The notes beneath the pieces are model-generated. The model was not told the DNA's origin. It made no database searches and saw nothing but the letters and a program-made list of their open reading frames with translations. The position numbers and the translations under genes were made by a program. Positions 17,687 to 26,608 of a DNA stretch of 63,228 nucleotides are shown piece after piece (the stretch's first letter is position 1; each line of letters begins with the position of its first letter). The stretch is taken from assembly GCA_023451825.1 (NCBI GenBank), contig JAEXYA010000056.1:1-63228 (forward strand), given 5' to 3'. The DNA is from Pseudomonadota bacterium. GTDB lineage: Bacteria > Pseudomonadota > Alphaproteobacteria > Rhizobiales > Xanthobacteraceae.

Positions 17687-17797
17687 CGTCATTGCGACGA
17701 GCCCTTGCGACGAAGCAATCCAGTCTTTCTTTGCGTGGCTTCTGGATTGCTTCGCCCCGGGAATTGGCCTTGCCAATTCCCATGGCTCGCAATGATG
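17687..17797. repeat. Palindromic repeat (CGTCATTGCGA family), copy between chvI and chvG
   Basis: Starts cgtcattgcgacgag and ends ctcgcaatgatgg, with inner gcgacgaagcaatccag pairing with ctggattgcttcg and an extra hairpin gggaattggc/gccaattccc. It begins 8 nt after the chvI stop and may modulate how much transcript continues into chvG. Confidence 0.9.
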
Positions 17798-17839
17798 GCG
17801 TATAAGCACAGCCATCGATAATATGCAGGCAGTGTAGCA

Positions 17840-19642
17840 TTGCTGGATCGAACGCAGCCTGATGGACGACGGGAGCCTGGTGGTACGCCGTCGCACAGTT
17901 CCGACACATCCGACGAGACAACATCCGGCGGCTGGCGTCCGCTCGACTGGCTGCGCCGTGTCCGCCAGTTCTTCGTCGCACTCACATTCTCGAGCCTCAC
18001 GCGCCGCATCGTCTCGCTCAATCTCGCCGGCCTGTGCGCCCTCGTCGCTGGCGTCCTCTACCTCTCGCAATTCCGCGCCGGCCTGATCGATGCCCGTGCG
18101 CAGAGCCTGCTGACCCAGGCGGAAATCATCGCCGGCGCCATCGCCGCATCCGCAACGGTCGAAACCAATACGATCACCATCGATCCTGACCGCCTGCTCG
18201 ACCTCAAGCCGGGCGAGAGCTACGGCGCGCCGGACGAGTTCAACAATCTCGACTTCCCGATCAATCCGGAGCGCGTGGCGCCGGTGCTGCGGCGGCTGAT
18301 CTCGCCCACCAAGACGCGCGCCCGCATCTACGACCGCGACGGCGTGCTGCTGCTCGACAGCCGCAGCCTCTATGGCCGCGGCGACGTGCTGCGTTTCGAA
18401 CTGCCGCCGCCAACCACCGAAAAGCCCGGCCTGCTGGAAAAAACCACCATCGCCATTCGCACCTGGCTCAACCGCGGCGACCTGCCGCTGTATCGCGAAC
18501 TCGGCCCGGAAAACGGCAACGGCTATCAGGAAGTCCAGCAATCGCTGAGCGGCCTGAAGAACAGCATGGTGCGCATCAACGAGCGCGGCGAAGTGATCGT
18601 CTCGGTCGCCGTGCCCGTGCAGCGTTTTCGCGCGGTGCATGGCGCCTTGATGCTCTCGACTCAAGGCGACGACATCGACCAGATGGTCACTGCCGAACGC
18701 CTCGCCATCCTGAAAGTCTTCGCGGTGGCGATGGCGGTCATGGTCGTGCTGTCGCTGCTGCTGGCATCGACCATCGCCGGTCCTGTGCGCCGCCTTGCCG
18801 ACAGCGCCGAACGCGTCCGCCGCCGCATCCGCACCCGCGTGGAGATTCCGGATTTCACCGACCGCCGCGATGAGATCGGCCATCTTTCCGGCGCGCTGCG
18901 CGACATGACCGGCGCGCTCTATAACCGCATCGAGGCGATCGAGATGTTCGCCGCCGACGTCTCGCATGAATTGAAAAACCCGCTGACCTCGCTGCGCTCC
19001 GCCGTCGAGACGCTGCCGCTGGCCAAGAACGAGAACAGCCGCCGGCGCCTGCTCGAAGTCATCGAACACGATGTGCGCCGGCTGGATCGTCTGATCTCGG
19101 ACATATCCGATGCCAGCCGTCTCGACGCAGAACTGCAGCGCAACGACGTGGCGCCGGTCGATGTGCGCAAGCTGCTGACGACCCTCACAGCCGTCGCAAA
19201 CGAAACCAAGCTCGGCCACGATGTCGGCGTCGAGATCCGCTTCGAAGGCACAGCCAGCGACGCGTTCTCGGTGCCCGGCCACGACTCGCGGCTCGGCCAG
19301 GTCATCACCAATCTGGTCACCAATGCGCAGTCGTTTTCCGAGCCCGGCGGCAAGGTCCGGATCGCCTGCCGCCGCCTGAAGGCGAAGATCGAAATCGTGG
19401 TGGACGACGACGGCCCGGGCATCGGCGCGGACGCGCTGGAGCGCATCTTCGAGCGCTTTTACACCGATAGGCCGCATCAAGGCTTTGGCCAGAATTCCGG
19501 CCTCGGCCTGTCTATTTCAAAACAGATTGTCGAAGCCCATGGCGGCACCATCTGGGCCGAGAACCGCATCGGCGCCGCCACGGCCGATGGCGAGGTGCCG
19601 GTTCTCGGCGCGCGCTTCGTGGTGCGGTTGCCGGCCACATGA
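17840..19642 (+). CDS. chvG: Sensor histidine kinase ChvG
   Basis: A 600-aa membrane sensor kinase. A first hydrophobic segment lies at about residues 55-75 (RIVSLNLAGLCALVAGVLYL), then a periplasmic domain, a second span near 290-310 (ILKVFAVAMAVMVVLSLLLAS), HAMP, a phospho-acceptor box SHELKNPLTSLRSAVE with His376, and the ATPase boxes NLVTNAQSF, DDDGPGIG and GLGLSISKQIVEAHGG. It phosphorylates ChvI. The start is a TTG (17840) with a weak ribosome site. The stop overlaps the hprK start (ATGA), which ties envelope sensing to the PTS genes in one operon. Confidence 0.94.
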   Translation: MLDRTQPDGRREPGGTPSHSSDTSDETTSGGWRPLDWLRRVRQFFVALTFSSLTRRIVSLNLAGLCALVAGVLYLSQFRAGLIDARAQSLLTQAEIIAGAIAASATVETNTITIDPDRLLDLKPGESYGAPDEFNNLDFPINPERVAPVLRRLISPTKTRARIYDRDGVLLLDSRSLYGRGDVLRFELPPPTTEKPGLLEKTTIAIRTWLNRGDLPLYRELGPENGNGYQEVQQSLSGLKNSMVRINERGEVIVSVAVPVQRFRAVHGALMLSTQGDDIDQMVTAERLAILKVFAVAMAVMVVLSLLLASTIAGPVRRLADSAERVRRRIRTRVEIPDFTDRRDEIGHLSGALRDMTGALYNRIEAIEMFAADVSHELKNPLTSLRSAVETLPLAKNENSRRRLLEVIEHDVRRLDRLISDISDASRLDAELQRNDVAPVDVRKLLTTLTAVANETKLGHDVGVEIRFEGTASDAFSVPGHDSRLGQVITNLVTNAQSFSEPGGKVRIACRRLKAKIEIVVDDDGPGIGADALERIFERFYTDRPHQGFGQNSGLGLSISKQIVEAHGGTIWAENRIGAATADGEVPVLGARFVVRLPAT

Positions 19643-20109
19643 GTGCGCCCCATATCAGCATCCATGCATCGGCCGTCCTGGTGGGCGACCGTGCAGTGCT
19701 GATCCGCGGCCCGTCCGGCTCGGGCAAGTCGCGGCTGGTCTTTGACCTGATCCTCGCCGCCCAGGCCGGCCAGCTGCCGGAAGCGATGCTGGTAGCCGAC
19801 GACCGCGCTTTCCTGGACGTCACCGGGGACGGCCTGCTCCGCGTCCGCCCCGTTCCTGAATTGGTCGGCTTGCTGGAAATCCGCGGTTTGGGTATCAGGC
19901 GCCTCGATTGCGCCACCGCTGCCATTGTGGGGCTGGTGGTCGATCTCGACGCGCAAGACGCCGCGCGGCTTCCTGACGCGGAAGCCCTGCGGACCCGCCT
20001 GCATGACGTCGAAATCCCCCGAATCCCGGTTGGATCCGGCTTCTCCCCGCTACCATTGGTGGCGGCCTATCTGACGACAACCGAGGGCATTCCGTCGCTG
20101 CGACCATAG
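19639..20109 (+). CDS. hprK: HPr kinase/phosphorylase, short alphaproteobacterial form
   Basis: A 156-aa protein holding only the catalytic half of HprK. The Walker A loop is GPSGSGKSRL (Lys30), followed by VADDRAFLDV and the signature EIRGLGIRR. It phosphorylates the regulatory serine of HPr and can remove it again. The N-terminal domain of Gram-positive HprK is absent, as usual in this class. It starts inside the chvG stop codon. A 188-bp spacer follows, containing small hairpins, before manX. Confidence 0.93.
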   Translation: MSAPHISIHASAVLVGDRAVLIRGPSGSGKSRLVFDLILAAQAGQLPEAMLVADDRAFLDVTGDGLLRVRPVPELVGLLEIRGLGIRRLDCATAAIVGLVVDLDAQDAARLPDAEALRTRLHDVEIPRIPVGSGFSPLPLVAAYLTTTEGIPSLRP

Positions 20110-20297
20110 GACGATTGCCCGAAGGGAATTGGTAACCATATTAGTCCCACACTCGCCACCGAACAGGCCCGCTGATCCTCCCCCGACATAGGTCGTATTT
20201 TACGGGAGTTTCGCGAAGAGTCCTCTTGCGCAGAGGCTCTGGATGGTCAAAGTGGCGCTTTCGTGCGGTGCACCAATGCACCCACGAGGAGTTTCCG

Positions 20298-20699
20298 ATG
20301 ATTGGTCTGGTACTTGTGACCCATGGGCGCCTTGCCGACGAGTTCAAGGCAGCGCTCGAACACGTAATGGGTCCGCAACAACAAATCGAAGCCGTGACGA
20401 TCGGTGCGGAAGATGACTCCGACCTTTGTCGCAGCGATATCATTGAAGCCGTCAACCGCGTCGATAGCGGCGATGGCGTCGCCATCCTCACCGACATGTT
20501 CGGCGGCACGCCGTCGAATCTCGCGATTTCCTGCATGAGCCGTCCCAAGGTCGAAGTGCTCGCCGGCATCAATCTGCCGATGCTGGTCAAGCTCGCCAAG
20601 GTCCGCGAAGAGCGCGCGCTGCCCGATGCCATCGCCATGGCGCAGGAAGCCGGCCGCAAATACGTCACCATCGCCAGCCGCGTGCTCGCCGGCAAATGA
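20298..20699 (+). CDS. manX: PTS EIIA component, mannose/fructose family
   Basis: A 133-aa EIIA-Man fold protein with the phospho-acceptor His9 (IGLVLVTHGRLADEF) and the loop ILTDMFGGTPSNLAIS. No EIIB or EIIC permease genes are nearby, so it is probably a regulatory phosphate acceptor, as known for the hprK-linked copy in rhizobia. The ATG at 20298 has GAGGAG 7 nt upstream, and a GGTGCA/TGCACC hairpin lies just before that ribosome site. The stop overlaps the ptsH start. Confidence 0.92.
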   Translation: MIGLVLVTHGRLADEFKAALEHVMGPQQQIEAVTIGAEDDSDLCRSDIIEAVNRVDSGDGVAILTDMFGGTPSNLAISCMSRPKVEVLAGINLPMLVKLAKVREERALPDAIAMAQEAGRKYVTIASRVLAGK

Positions 20700-20977
20700 G
20701 CGAACCTCTTTCCCGCGAACTGCCCATCACCAACAAGCGTGGCCTCCACGCCCGCGCCTCCGCGAAATTCGTGCAGACGGTGGAGAAGTTCAGCGCCGAC
20801 ATCACCGTGACGCGCAATGGCGAGACGGTCGGCGGCACCTCGATCATGGGCCTGATGATGCTCGCCGCCGGGATCGGCACCAGCATCGTGGTCACGGCGA
20901 AGGGACCGGAAGCCGAAGCGGCGATGGAAGCGATCTCCGCGCTCGTGCTCGACAAGTTCGGCGAAGAGCAGGACTAA
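20696..20977 (+). CDS. ptsH: Phosphocarrier protein HPr
   Basis: A 93-aa HPr with active His18 (KRGLHARASAKF) and regulatory Ser49 (GGTSIMGLMMLAAG), the site used by HprK. It receives phosphate from Enzyme I (not in this window) and passes it to EIIA proteins. It overlaps manX by ATGA and ends the chvI-chvG-hprK-manX-ptsH cluster. Confidence 0.96.
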   Translation: MSEPLSRELPITNKRGLHARASAKFVQTVEKFSADITVTRNGETVGGTSIMGLMMLAAGIGTSIVVTAKGPEAEAAMEAISALVLDKFGEEQD

Positions 20978-20986
20978 CGTCGCCTG

Positions 20987-22636
20987 CTACGGCTTGCTCG
21001 GCGGCACCACATACACATCAAATCGCGTCGCGGCTCCCACCTGACCATTGAAGTAGCGGCGCGTGCTCAGCACCAGGCGTTCGGCGCCTGCCGCATGCTC
21101 CTTCATCCAAGCTTCGCAGCGCTCGATATTCCAGGTGCCGACTTCGCAAATGCCGATGAAGCCACTGCGCTTCGCTTCGGCCAACGACATCAAGCCGGAT
21201 TTTCCTTCATCGTATAGCGTCAGCGGCGTCGGGTGGTCCGGGCTGTAGAACGCCATCTGATCCGCCGTATCGATAAATCCGGCGACTGCACTCCAGCGCG
21301 CAAAGGCTCGGGTGTGCCAGACTTCCGTCAGCTGACGCGCGAGCTGCGAATAGGAGACATGGGTGAAATTGCCTTTGTCGTCGCGCGGCATGCTGAGCAA
21401 TGCGATGCGCGGCGAAAAAGCGAGCGTCAGCAGCGACAGGACAAGCCACACGGTCGCAATCCGCGGCAATGCCACCCTTGGCATCCGCAGGGACGGGATC
21501 GCAATGAAAGCAAGCGGCACCAGGAAGAACAGCGAGATGCCCCAGTCCGTCTTGATATAGATATCGAAGAACAGCGCTCCGATCGGCGGGCCGACGGCGA
21601 CGATGCCCTGGATCAGCCAGATATTCAGCGCCTGATCGCGGTTGACCGACGGATTGTGCTCGATCGACCACGGCCGCGCCACGAAGCCGCGGGGATCTCG
21701 CGCGGCCAGTGCCCACCAGCGCGGCGCCCAGGCCAGCACTGCGGCGGCAATCGCCAGCGGCAACAACAACAGCGCGACATTGTGCCCGATATAGCCCCAT
21801 ACCAGTTGCAGGCTTTCCCAGCGCGACGAAATCACATAGGTGCCGGCTGCATAGCGGAATGGCGCGAATTCGACGCTACGCACCCAATCGATATGCGGCA
21901 GCATCGCCGCTACCATGGTGACGATTGCCATCCACGGCGCCGGCGAGCGCAGGAACTGCATGCGCTGCGGATGGATCAACGCGGCAAGGCCGATGGCGCC
22001 GATCATCGTCACCACCCAGTATTTGCACATCAGCGCCAGTGCGCCGGCGAGGCCGAGCAGCACGCCGGAGCGGATCGTGCGCTTCTCGAAGGCATGCAGA
22101 TAGGCCAGCACCAGCAGCGGCAGCGAGATCAGCTGCACGAGATCGGCGTTGAACTTGAAACCCTTGAAATTGAAGATCGGATAGAGCGCGACCATCACCA
22201 GCACAAAGAAGGCGCGGCGGCGATCCACCACATGCAGCGCGATCGCCCAGCAGGCGATCATGCCGACCCCGACCGTCGCCATGGCCAGCGCATAGGAGGC
22301 CCAGTCGGTGGTGGGGAAGATGCTGAACCAGGCACCGGCGATCCAGCCCGACAGCGGCGGATGCTTGCCATAACCGAGCAGGAACTTTTGCCCCCAGGCA
22401 TAGGCTTCCGAGACGTCGAAATGGACGTCCTGCGCCGCTTTCAGCTGCGTGAGGATGGCGGTCCAGAGCACCGCATGAGCGATCGTGAAACCGACCACCA
22501 GCACCGGCGCCAGCTGCGGATCGCTGGCCCAGGCCACCACGCGCGCCGCGGCCCGGCGGAGCCGTGAAGCGAGGCTGCGACGCTTGGCGGGGGTGGCGAT
22601 GGCGGGGGATTTGCGGTTGCGCTCGGGCCTTTTCAT
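20987..22636 (-). CDS. Membrane glycosyltransferase, GT39/ArnT-like (PMT_2)
   Basis: A 549-aa polytopic protein with a basic N-terminus and about ten hydrophobic segments. The first loop after the first span carries DVSEAYAWGQKFLLGYGKHPPLSGW, typical of lipid-linked sugar transferases of the PMT/ArnT type. A C-terminal periplasmic domain of about 120 aa follows the last span. Such enzymes transfer a sugar from a polyprenyl carrier to a lipid or protein in the periplasm. The acceptor is unknown. It is convergent with ptsH (9-bp gap) and divergent from lepA. Confidence 0.85.
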   Translation of the reverse strand: MKRPERNRKSPAIATPAKRRSLASRLRRAAARVVAWASDPQLAPVLVVGFTIAHAVLWTAILTQLKAAQDVHFDVSEAYAWGQKFLLGYGKHPPLSGWIAGAWFSIFPTTDWASYALAMATVGVGMIACWAIALHVVDRRRAFFVLVMVALYPIFNFKGFKFNADLVQLISLPLLVLAYLHAFEKRTIRSGVLLGLAGALALMCKYWVVTMIGAIGLAALIHPQRMQFLRSPAPWMAIVTMVAAMLPHIDWVRSVEFAPFRYAAGTYVISSRWESLQLVWGYIGHNVALLLLPLAIAAAVLAWAPRWWALAARDPRGFVARPWSIEHNPSVNRDQALNIWLIQGIVAVGPPIGALFFDIYIKTDWGISLFFLVPLAFIAIPSLRMPRVALPRIATVWLVLSLLTLAFSPRIALLSMPRDDKGNFTHVSYSQLARQLTEVWHTRAFARWSAVAGFIDTADQMAFYSPDHPTPLTLYDEGKSGLMSLAEAKRSGFIGICEVGTWNIERCEAWMKEHAAGAERLVLSTRRYFNGQVGAATRFDVYVVPPSKP

Positions 22637-22740
22637 GGGGCACTGCCTAGCCTGTTTTCATCCCCAGTGAAATCAGAATGCCTTGAGCGAAATGTCACCC
22701 TGGGCAGCCCTGTGAAACCGCCGAAAAAACCCCATTTCGG

Positions 22741-22769
22741 TTGCCGCATCAGGGCTTGGGATGCTATTG
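22741..22769 (+). promoter_or_regulatory. Possible lepA promoter (TTGCCG-N17-CTATTG)
   Basis: The -35-like TTGCCG at 22741-22746 and -10-like CTATTG at 22764-22769 place the transcript start at or next to the ATG at 22777, so lepA may be translated from a leaderless message. No ribosome site is visible. Confidence 0.35.
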
Positions 22770-22776
22770 CGCGCCC

Positions 22777-24582
22777 ATGACAACCTCCCCGATTTCGAAC
22801 GTCCGCAACTTCTCCATCGTCGCCCATATCGACCATGGCAAATCGACCCTGGCCGACCGCCTGATCCAGATCACCGGCGGCTTGCAGGCGCGCGAGATGA
22901 AGGAGCAGGTGCTGGACTCGATGGATATCGAGCGCGAGCGCGGCATCACCATCAAGGCCCAGACCGTCCGCCTCCACTACAAGGCCAAGGACGGCAAGGA
23001 CTACATCTTCAACCTGATGGACACGCCCGGCCACGTCGACTTCGCCTATGAGGTCTCCCGCTCGCTGGCCGCCTGCGAAGGCGCGCTGCTGGTGGTCGAT
23101 GCCTCCCAGGGCGTGGAAGCGCAGACCCTCGCCAATGTCTATCACGCGCTGGATGCCGATCTCGAAATCGTGCCGGTGCTGAACAAGGTCGACCTGCCCG
23201 CCGCCGAGCCTGACACGGTGAAGAAGCAGATCGAGGACGTGATCGGCATCGACGCGTCCGACGCGGTGATGATCTCGGCGAAAACGGGCCTCGGCGTGCC
23301 CGACGTGCTGGAAGCCATCGTCACCCGCCTGCCGCCGCCGAAGGGCGACCGCGACGCCACGCTGAAGGCGCTGTTGGTGGACTCATGGTACGACGTCTAT
23401 CTCGGCGTCGTCGTGCTCGTGCGCGTCATCGATGGCGTGCTCAAGAAGGGCCAGCGCGTCCGCATGATGGGCACCAATGCGGCCTATGACGTCGAGCGCG
23501 TCGGCTACTTCACGCCGAAGATGGTCAATGTGGACGAGCTCGGCCCCGGCGAGATCGGCTTCATCACCGCGGCCATCAAGGAAGTGGCCGACACCCGCGT
23601 CGGCGACACCATCACCGATGACCGCAAGCCGATCACCGAAATGCTGCCGGGCTTCAAGCCCGCCGTGCCCGTGGTGTTCTGCGGCCTCTTCCCGGTGGAC
23701 GCCGACGACTTCGAAACGCTGCGCGGCGCCATGGGCAAGCTGCGCCTCAACGACGCGTCGTTCTCGTTCGAAATGGAAACCTCGGCCGCGCTCGGCTTCG
23801 GTTTCCGCTGCGGCTTCCTCGGCCTCTTGCATCTGGAAATCATCCAGGAGCGCCTCAGCCGCGAATTCGACCTCAACCTGATCGCCACCGCGCCGTCGGT
23901 GATCTATCACATGTATCTGAACGACGGCTCCGAGATCGAGATCCACAATCCGATCGACATGCCGGACGTGGTGAAAATCTCGGAGATCCACGAGCCGTGG
24001 ATCGAAGCGACGATCCTCACCCCCGACGAATATCTCGGCTCCGTGCTGAAGCTGTGCCAGGAGCGCCGCGGCAATCAGAAGGAACTCACTTACGTCGGCA
24101 CCCGCGCGATGGTGAAATACGAATTGCCGCTCAATGAAGTGGTGTTCGATTTCTACGATCGCCTGAAGTCGATCTCCAAGGGCTACGCCTCGTTCGACTA
24201 TCACCTCACCGACTACCGTGCCGCGGATCTCGTGAAGATGCAGATCCTCGTCAATGCCGAGCCGGTGGACGCGCTGTCGATGCTGGTCCATCGCACCCGC
24301 GCCGAAGGCCGTGGTCGCTCCATGGTCGAGAAGATGAAGGAGCTGATCCCGCCGCACATGTTCGTCATCCCGATCCAGGCAGCGATCGGCGGCAAGGTGA
24401 TTGCCCGCGAAACCGTCCGCGCGCTGCGCAAGGACGTGACCGCGAAGTGCTATGGCGGCGACATCAGCCGTAAGCGCAAACTTCTGGAGAAGCAGAAGGA
24501 AGGCAAGAAGAAGATGCGGCAGTTCGGCAAGGTCGACATCCCGCAGGAAGCATTCATCGCGGCGCTGAAGGTGGATAGCTGA
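22777..24582 (+). CDS. lepA: Elongation factor 4 (back-translocase LepA)
   Basis: A 601-aa ribosomal GTPase that helps stalled or mis-translocated ribosomes. The GTPase boxes are AHIDHGKST, ERERGITI, DTPGHVDF and NKVDLP. The C-terminal LepA-specific domain ends KRKLLEKQKEGKKKMRQFGKVDIPQEAFIAAL, the family signature. The ATG at 22777 begins MTTSPISNVRNFSIVAH, the usual start. A full-length, standard gene without an adjacent lepB. Confidence 0.97.
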   Translation: MTTSPISNVRNFSIVAHIDHGKSTLADRLIQITGGLQAREMKEQVLDSMDIERERGITIKAQTVRLHYKAKDGKDYIFNLMDTPGHVDFAYEVSRSLAACEGALLVVDASQGVEAQTLANVYHALDADLEIVPVLNKVDLPAAEPDTVKKQIEDVIGIDASDAVMISAKTGLGVPDVLEAIVTRLPPPKGDRDATLKALLVDSWYDVYLGVVVLVRVIDGVLKKGQRVRMMGTNAAYDVERVGYFTPKMVNVDELGPGEIGFITAAIKEVADTRVGDTITDDRKPITEMLPGFKPAVPVVFCGLFPVDADDFETLRGAMGKLRLNDASFSFEMETSAALGFGFRCGFLGLLHLEIIQERLSREFDLNLIATAPSVIYHMYLNDGSEIEIHNPIDMPDVVKISEIHEPWIEATILTPDEYLGSVLKLCQERRGNQKELTYVGTRAMVKYELPLNEVVFDFYDRLKSISKGYASFDYHLTDYRAADLVKMQILVNAEPVDALSMLVHRTRAEGRGRSMVEKMKELIPPHMFVIPIQAAIGGKVIARETVRALRKDVTAKCYGGDISRKRKLLEKQKEGKKKMRQFGKVDIPQEAFIAALKVDS

Positions 24583-24639
24583 GAATTGTAGTTCGGCTAT
24601 CGTTACTGCTAGGCTGCCATCAGCGATGGGGCAGCCATC

Positions 24640-24897
24640 ATGTCAAAGCCAATTGTTCTGACCGTCCACGCCAGGATGCGGATAGCCGAGCGGGAACTGG
24701 CGATTGCCTGGGTCGAGCGGACTGTACGGCAACCCGACTGGGTCGAGCCGGAGCCGCGCGATCCCTCGGTTGAACGTCGATTTCGAGCAATCTCCGAGTT
24801 TGGCGGCCGCATCCTACGTGTTGCATGCGCCGAGACAGACGCCCACATACGCGTTATAACGATAACATTCGATCGGGACGCGAGGCCAAAGTCATGA
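24640..24897 (+). CDS. DUF4258 protein, putative toxin-like partner
   Basis: An 85-aa basic protein (HARMRIAERELAIAWVERTV ... RVITITFDRDARP) with the DUF4258 pattern: an early His-x-Arg, a helix, and a C-terminal strand ending in an aromatic-Asp-Arg. DUF4258 belongs to small proteins often seen in two-gene modules resembling toxin-antitoxin pairs. Its stop codon overlaps the ATG of the DUF2283 gene (ATGA), showing coupled translation. Toxic activity is inferred only. Confidence 0.75.
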   Translation: MSKPIVLTVHARMRIAERELAIAWVERTVRQPDWVEPEPRDPSVERRFRAISEFGGRILRVACAETDAHIRVITITFDRDARPKS

Positions 24898-25115
24898 CAA
24901 ATATGAGTTATGATCCGGAAGCCGATGCCATCTATATCCGCATCGGAAAAGGAAAATTTGACCGGACCGAAGAGTCTGGCCCTTTCATCTACGACGTTGA
25001 CGCAGATGGGCGGATCCTCGGGATCGAAATTCTCTCCGTGAGCACGACGCTTGCGCCAGGCAGTTGGCAGAACGCGCCTTTGCCGGGTAACCAATCTGCA
25101 AATGCAGCTGAATAG
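24894..25115 (+). CDS. DUF2283 protein, putative antitoxin-like partner
   Basis: A 73-aa acidic protein beginning MTNMSYDPEADAIYIRIGKG and containing ESGPFIYDVDADGRILGIEIL, the DUF2283 (YuzE-type) signature. It starts in the stop codon of the DUF4258 gene. The C-terminus (TLAPGSWQNAPLPGNQ) is not part of the conserved domain. The pairing of a basic and an acidic small protein is consistent with a complex-forming module. Function unknown. Confidence 0.8.
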   Translation: MTNMSYDPEADAIYIRIGKGKFDRTEESGPFIYDVDADGRILGIEILSVSTTLAPGSWQNAPLPGNQSANAAE

Positions 25116-25143
25116 GGTTGATCGCAGCGGTCATTGTAAATAA

Positions 25144-25159
25144 CGCAACGACCGTTGCG
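25144..25159. promoter_or_regulatory. Palindrome CGCAACG-AC-CGTTGCG, candidate operator
   Basis: A perfect 7+2+7 palindrome about 100 bp upstream of the binding-protein ATG at 25260. Size and position fit a dimeric repressor site. No regulator gene is adjacent. Confidence 0.3.
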
Positions 25160-25259
25160 GCATACCGCCCAAACTCCCCCCTTGCCACCCCGCCCGGCTC
25201 CCTCCATCCTGCTCCCCACGACGCCGAAAACGGCGCGTTTGAAAAATGGGAGGGACTAT

Positions 25260-26489
25260 ATGACCGCGCATCGTGCGCTGGCGGCGACGTTTGCCGTCTC
25301 ACTGCTGCTTGCCACCACCGCTCACGCCCAGCAGCCCGCGACACCCGCCGCTAACGCGCCGCTGAAGATCGGCATCATCGCCGACTTCGCCTCGGTCTAT
25401 GCCGATATCGGCGGCCAGGGGAATGTCGAGGCGGCCAAGATCGCCATCGAGGAATTCGGCGGCAAGATGTTCGACAAGCCCATCGAACTCGTCACCGCCG
25501 ATCCGCTCAACAAGGCCGATGCCGCCGCCACCATCGCGCGCCGCTGGTATGAGGCCGAAGGCGTCGACATGATCATCGACCTGCCGACCTCCGCCACCGC
25601 GCTCGCCGCGATGGAAATGTCGAAACAGTTCGAGAAGATCATGATCGTCACCGATGCGGCGTCATCGGACATCACCGGCAAATCCTGCTCGCCCTATACG
25701 GCGCACTGGACCTACGACACCTATGGCAATGCGCAGACCGTCGGCAGCGCCATCGTCAAGCAGGGCGGTGATAGCTGGTACTTCATCACGGCGGACTATC
25801 TGTTCGGCCATTCCATCGAGCGTGACACCGGCGATGTGATCCGCAAGGCTGGCGGCAAGATCGTCGGCAGCTCGAAGCACCCGCTCAACACCGCGGACTT
25901 CTCGTCGTTCCTGCTGCAGGCGCAGTCGTCGAAGGCCAAGATCGTCGGCATGGCCAATGGCGGCGGCGACACCATCAACACCATCAAGCAGGCCTCCGAA
26001 TTCGGCATCGTCGCCGGCGGCCAGAAGCTCGCCGGCATCGTGATGTTCATCTCCGACATCCACTCGCTCGGCCTCAAGATGGCGCAGGGCCTGATCATCA
26101 CCGAGGCCTATTACTGGGATCTCAACGACCGCACCCGCGCTTTCGGCAAGAAATTCTACGACAAGATGAAGCGGATGCCGACCATGAACCAGGCCGCCAC
26201 CTATAGCGGCACGTTGCATTACCTGAAGAGCGTGCAGGCCGCCGGCACCCGCGCGACCAAGCCGGTGCTCGCGAAAATGCGCGAAACGCCGATCCGCGAT
26301 GCCTTCACCGGCAACGGCGTGCTGCGCGAGGACGGCCGCATGGTGCACAGCATGTTCCTGCTGGAAGTGAAGAAGCCGGAAGAGTCGAAATATCCGTGGG
26401 ATTATTACAGGGTTCTCGCGGAAGTCCCCGGCGACCAGGTGTTCCGCCCGATGAAGGACGGCGGCTGCCAGTATGTGAAGAAGGATTGA
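25260..26489 (+). CDS. ABC transporter substrate-binding protein, branched-chain amino acid (LivJ/K) type
   Basis: A 409-aa periplasmic binding protein. The signal peptide is AATFAVSLLLATTAHAQQ. The mature part has the Peripla_BP_6 pattern (KIGIIADFASVYADIGGQG, TADPLNKADAAATIARRWYEAEGVDMIIDLPTS and GGDSWYFITADYLFGHSIE are the clearest blocks). The ATG at 25260 has GGGAGGGA upstream. No permease or ATPase genes are next to it, so this is an orphan binding protein; it may serve a transporter elsewhere. Ligands of the family include amino acids, amides, urea and aromatic acids. Confidence 0.9.
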   Translation: MTAHRALAATFAVSLLLATTAHAQQPATPAANAPLKIGIIADFASVYADIGGQGNVEAAKIAIEEFGGKMFDKPIELVTADPLNKADAAATIARRWYEAEGVDMIIDLPTSATALAAMEMSKQFEKIMIVTDAASSDITGKSCSPYTAHWTYDTYGNAQTVGSAIVKQGGDSWYFITADYLFGHSIERDTGDVIRKAGGKIVGSSKHPLNTADFSSFLLQAQSSKAKIVGMANGGGDTINTIKQASEFGIVAGGQKLAGIVMFISDIHSLGLKMAQGLIITEAYYWDLNDRTRAFGKKFYDKMKRMPTMNQAATYSGTLHYLKSVQAAGTRATKPVLAKMRETPIRDAFTGNGVLREDGRMVHSMFLLEVKKPEESKYPWDYYRVLAEVPGDQVFRPMKDGGCQYVKKD

Positions 26490-26503
26490 GGCCAACGCGA
26501 CGG

Positions 26504-26602
26504 CGTAGGATGGGTTGAACGAAGGCGCCCGGCGCCGGAGTGATACCCATCACCGCCGGGCGCTTGCGGTGATGGGTATCGCTACGCTCAACCCATCCTA
26601 CG
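26504..26602. repeat. Palindromic repeat (CGTAGGATGGGTTGA family), copy 1
   Basis: Ends cgtaggatgggttgaacga and gctcaacccatcctacg, with inner gtgatacccatcac pairing with ggtgatgggtatc. It lies between convergent genes. Other copies are at 50714-50821 and 59043-59151. Confidence 0.92.
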
Positions 26603-26608
26603 AAGAAA

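Noticed and set aside
17666..19480. 604-aa open frame on the minus strand opposite chvG
   Set aside because: Lies antisense to a clear histidine kinase; the composition (His/Asp/Ala/Gln-rich) is that of a GC-rich shadow frame and no domain is visible.
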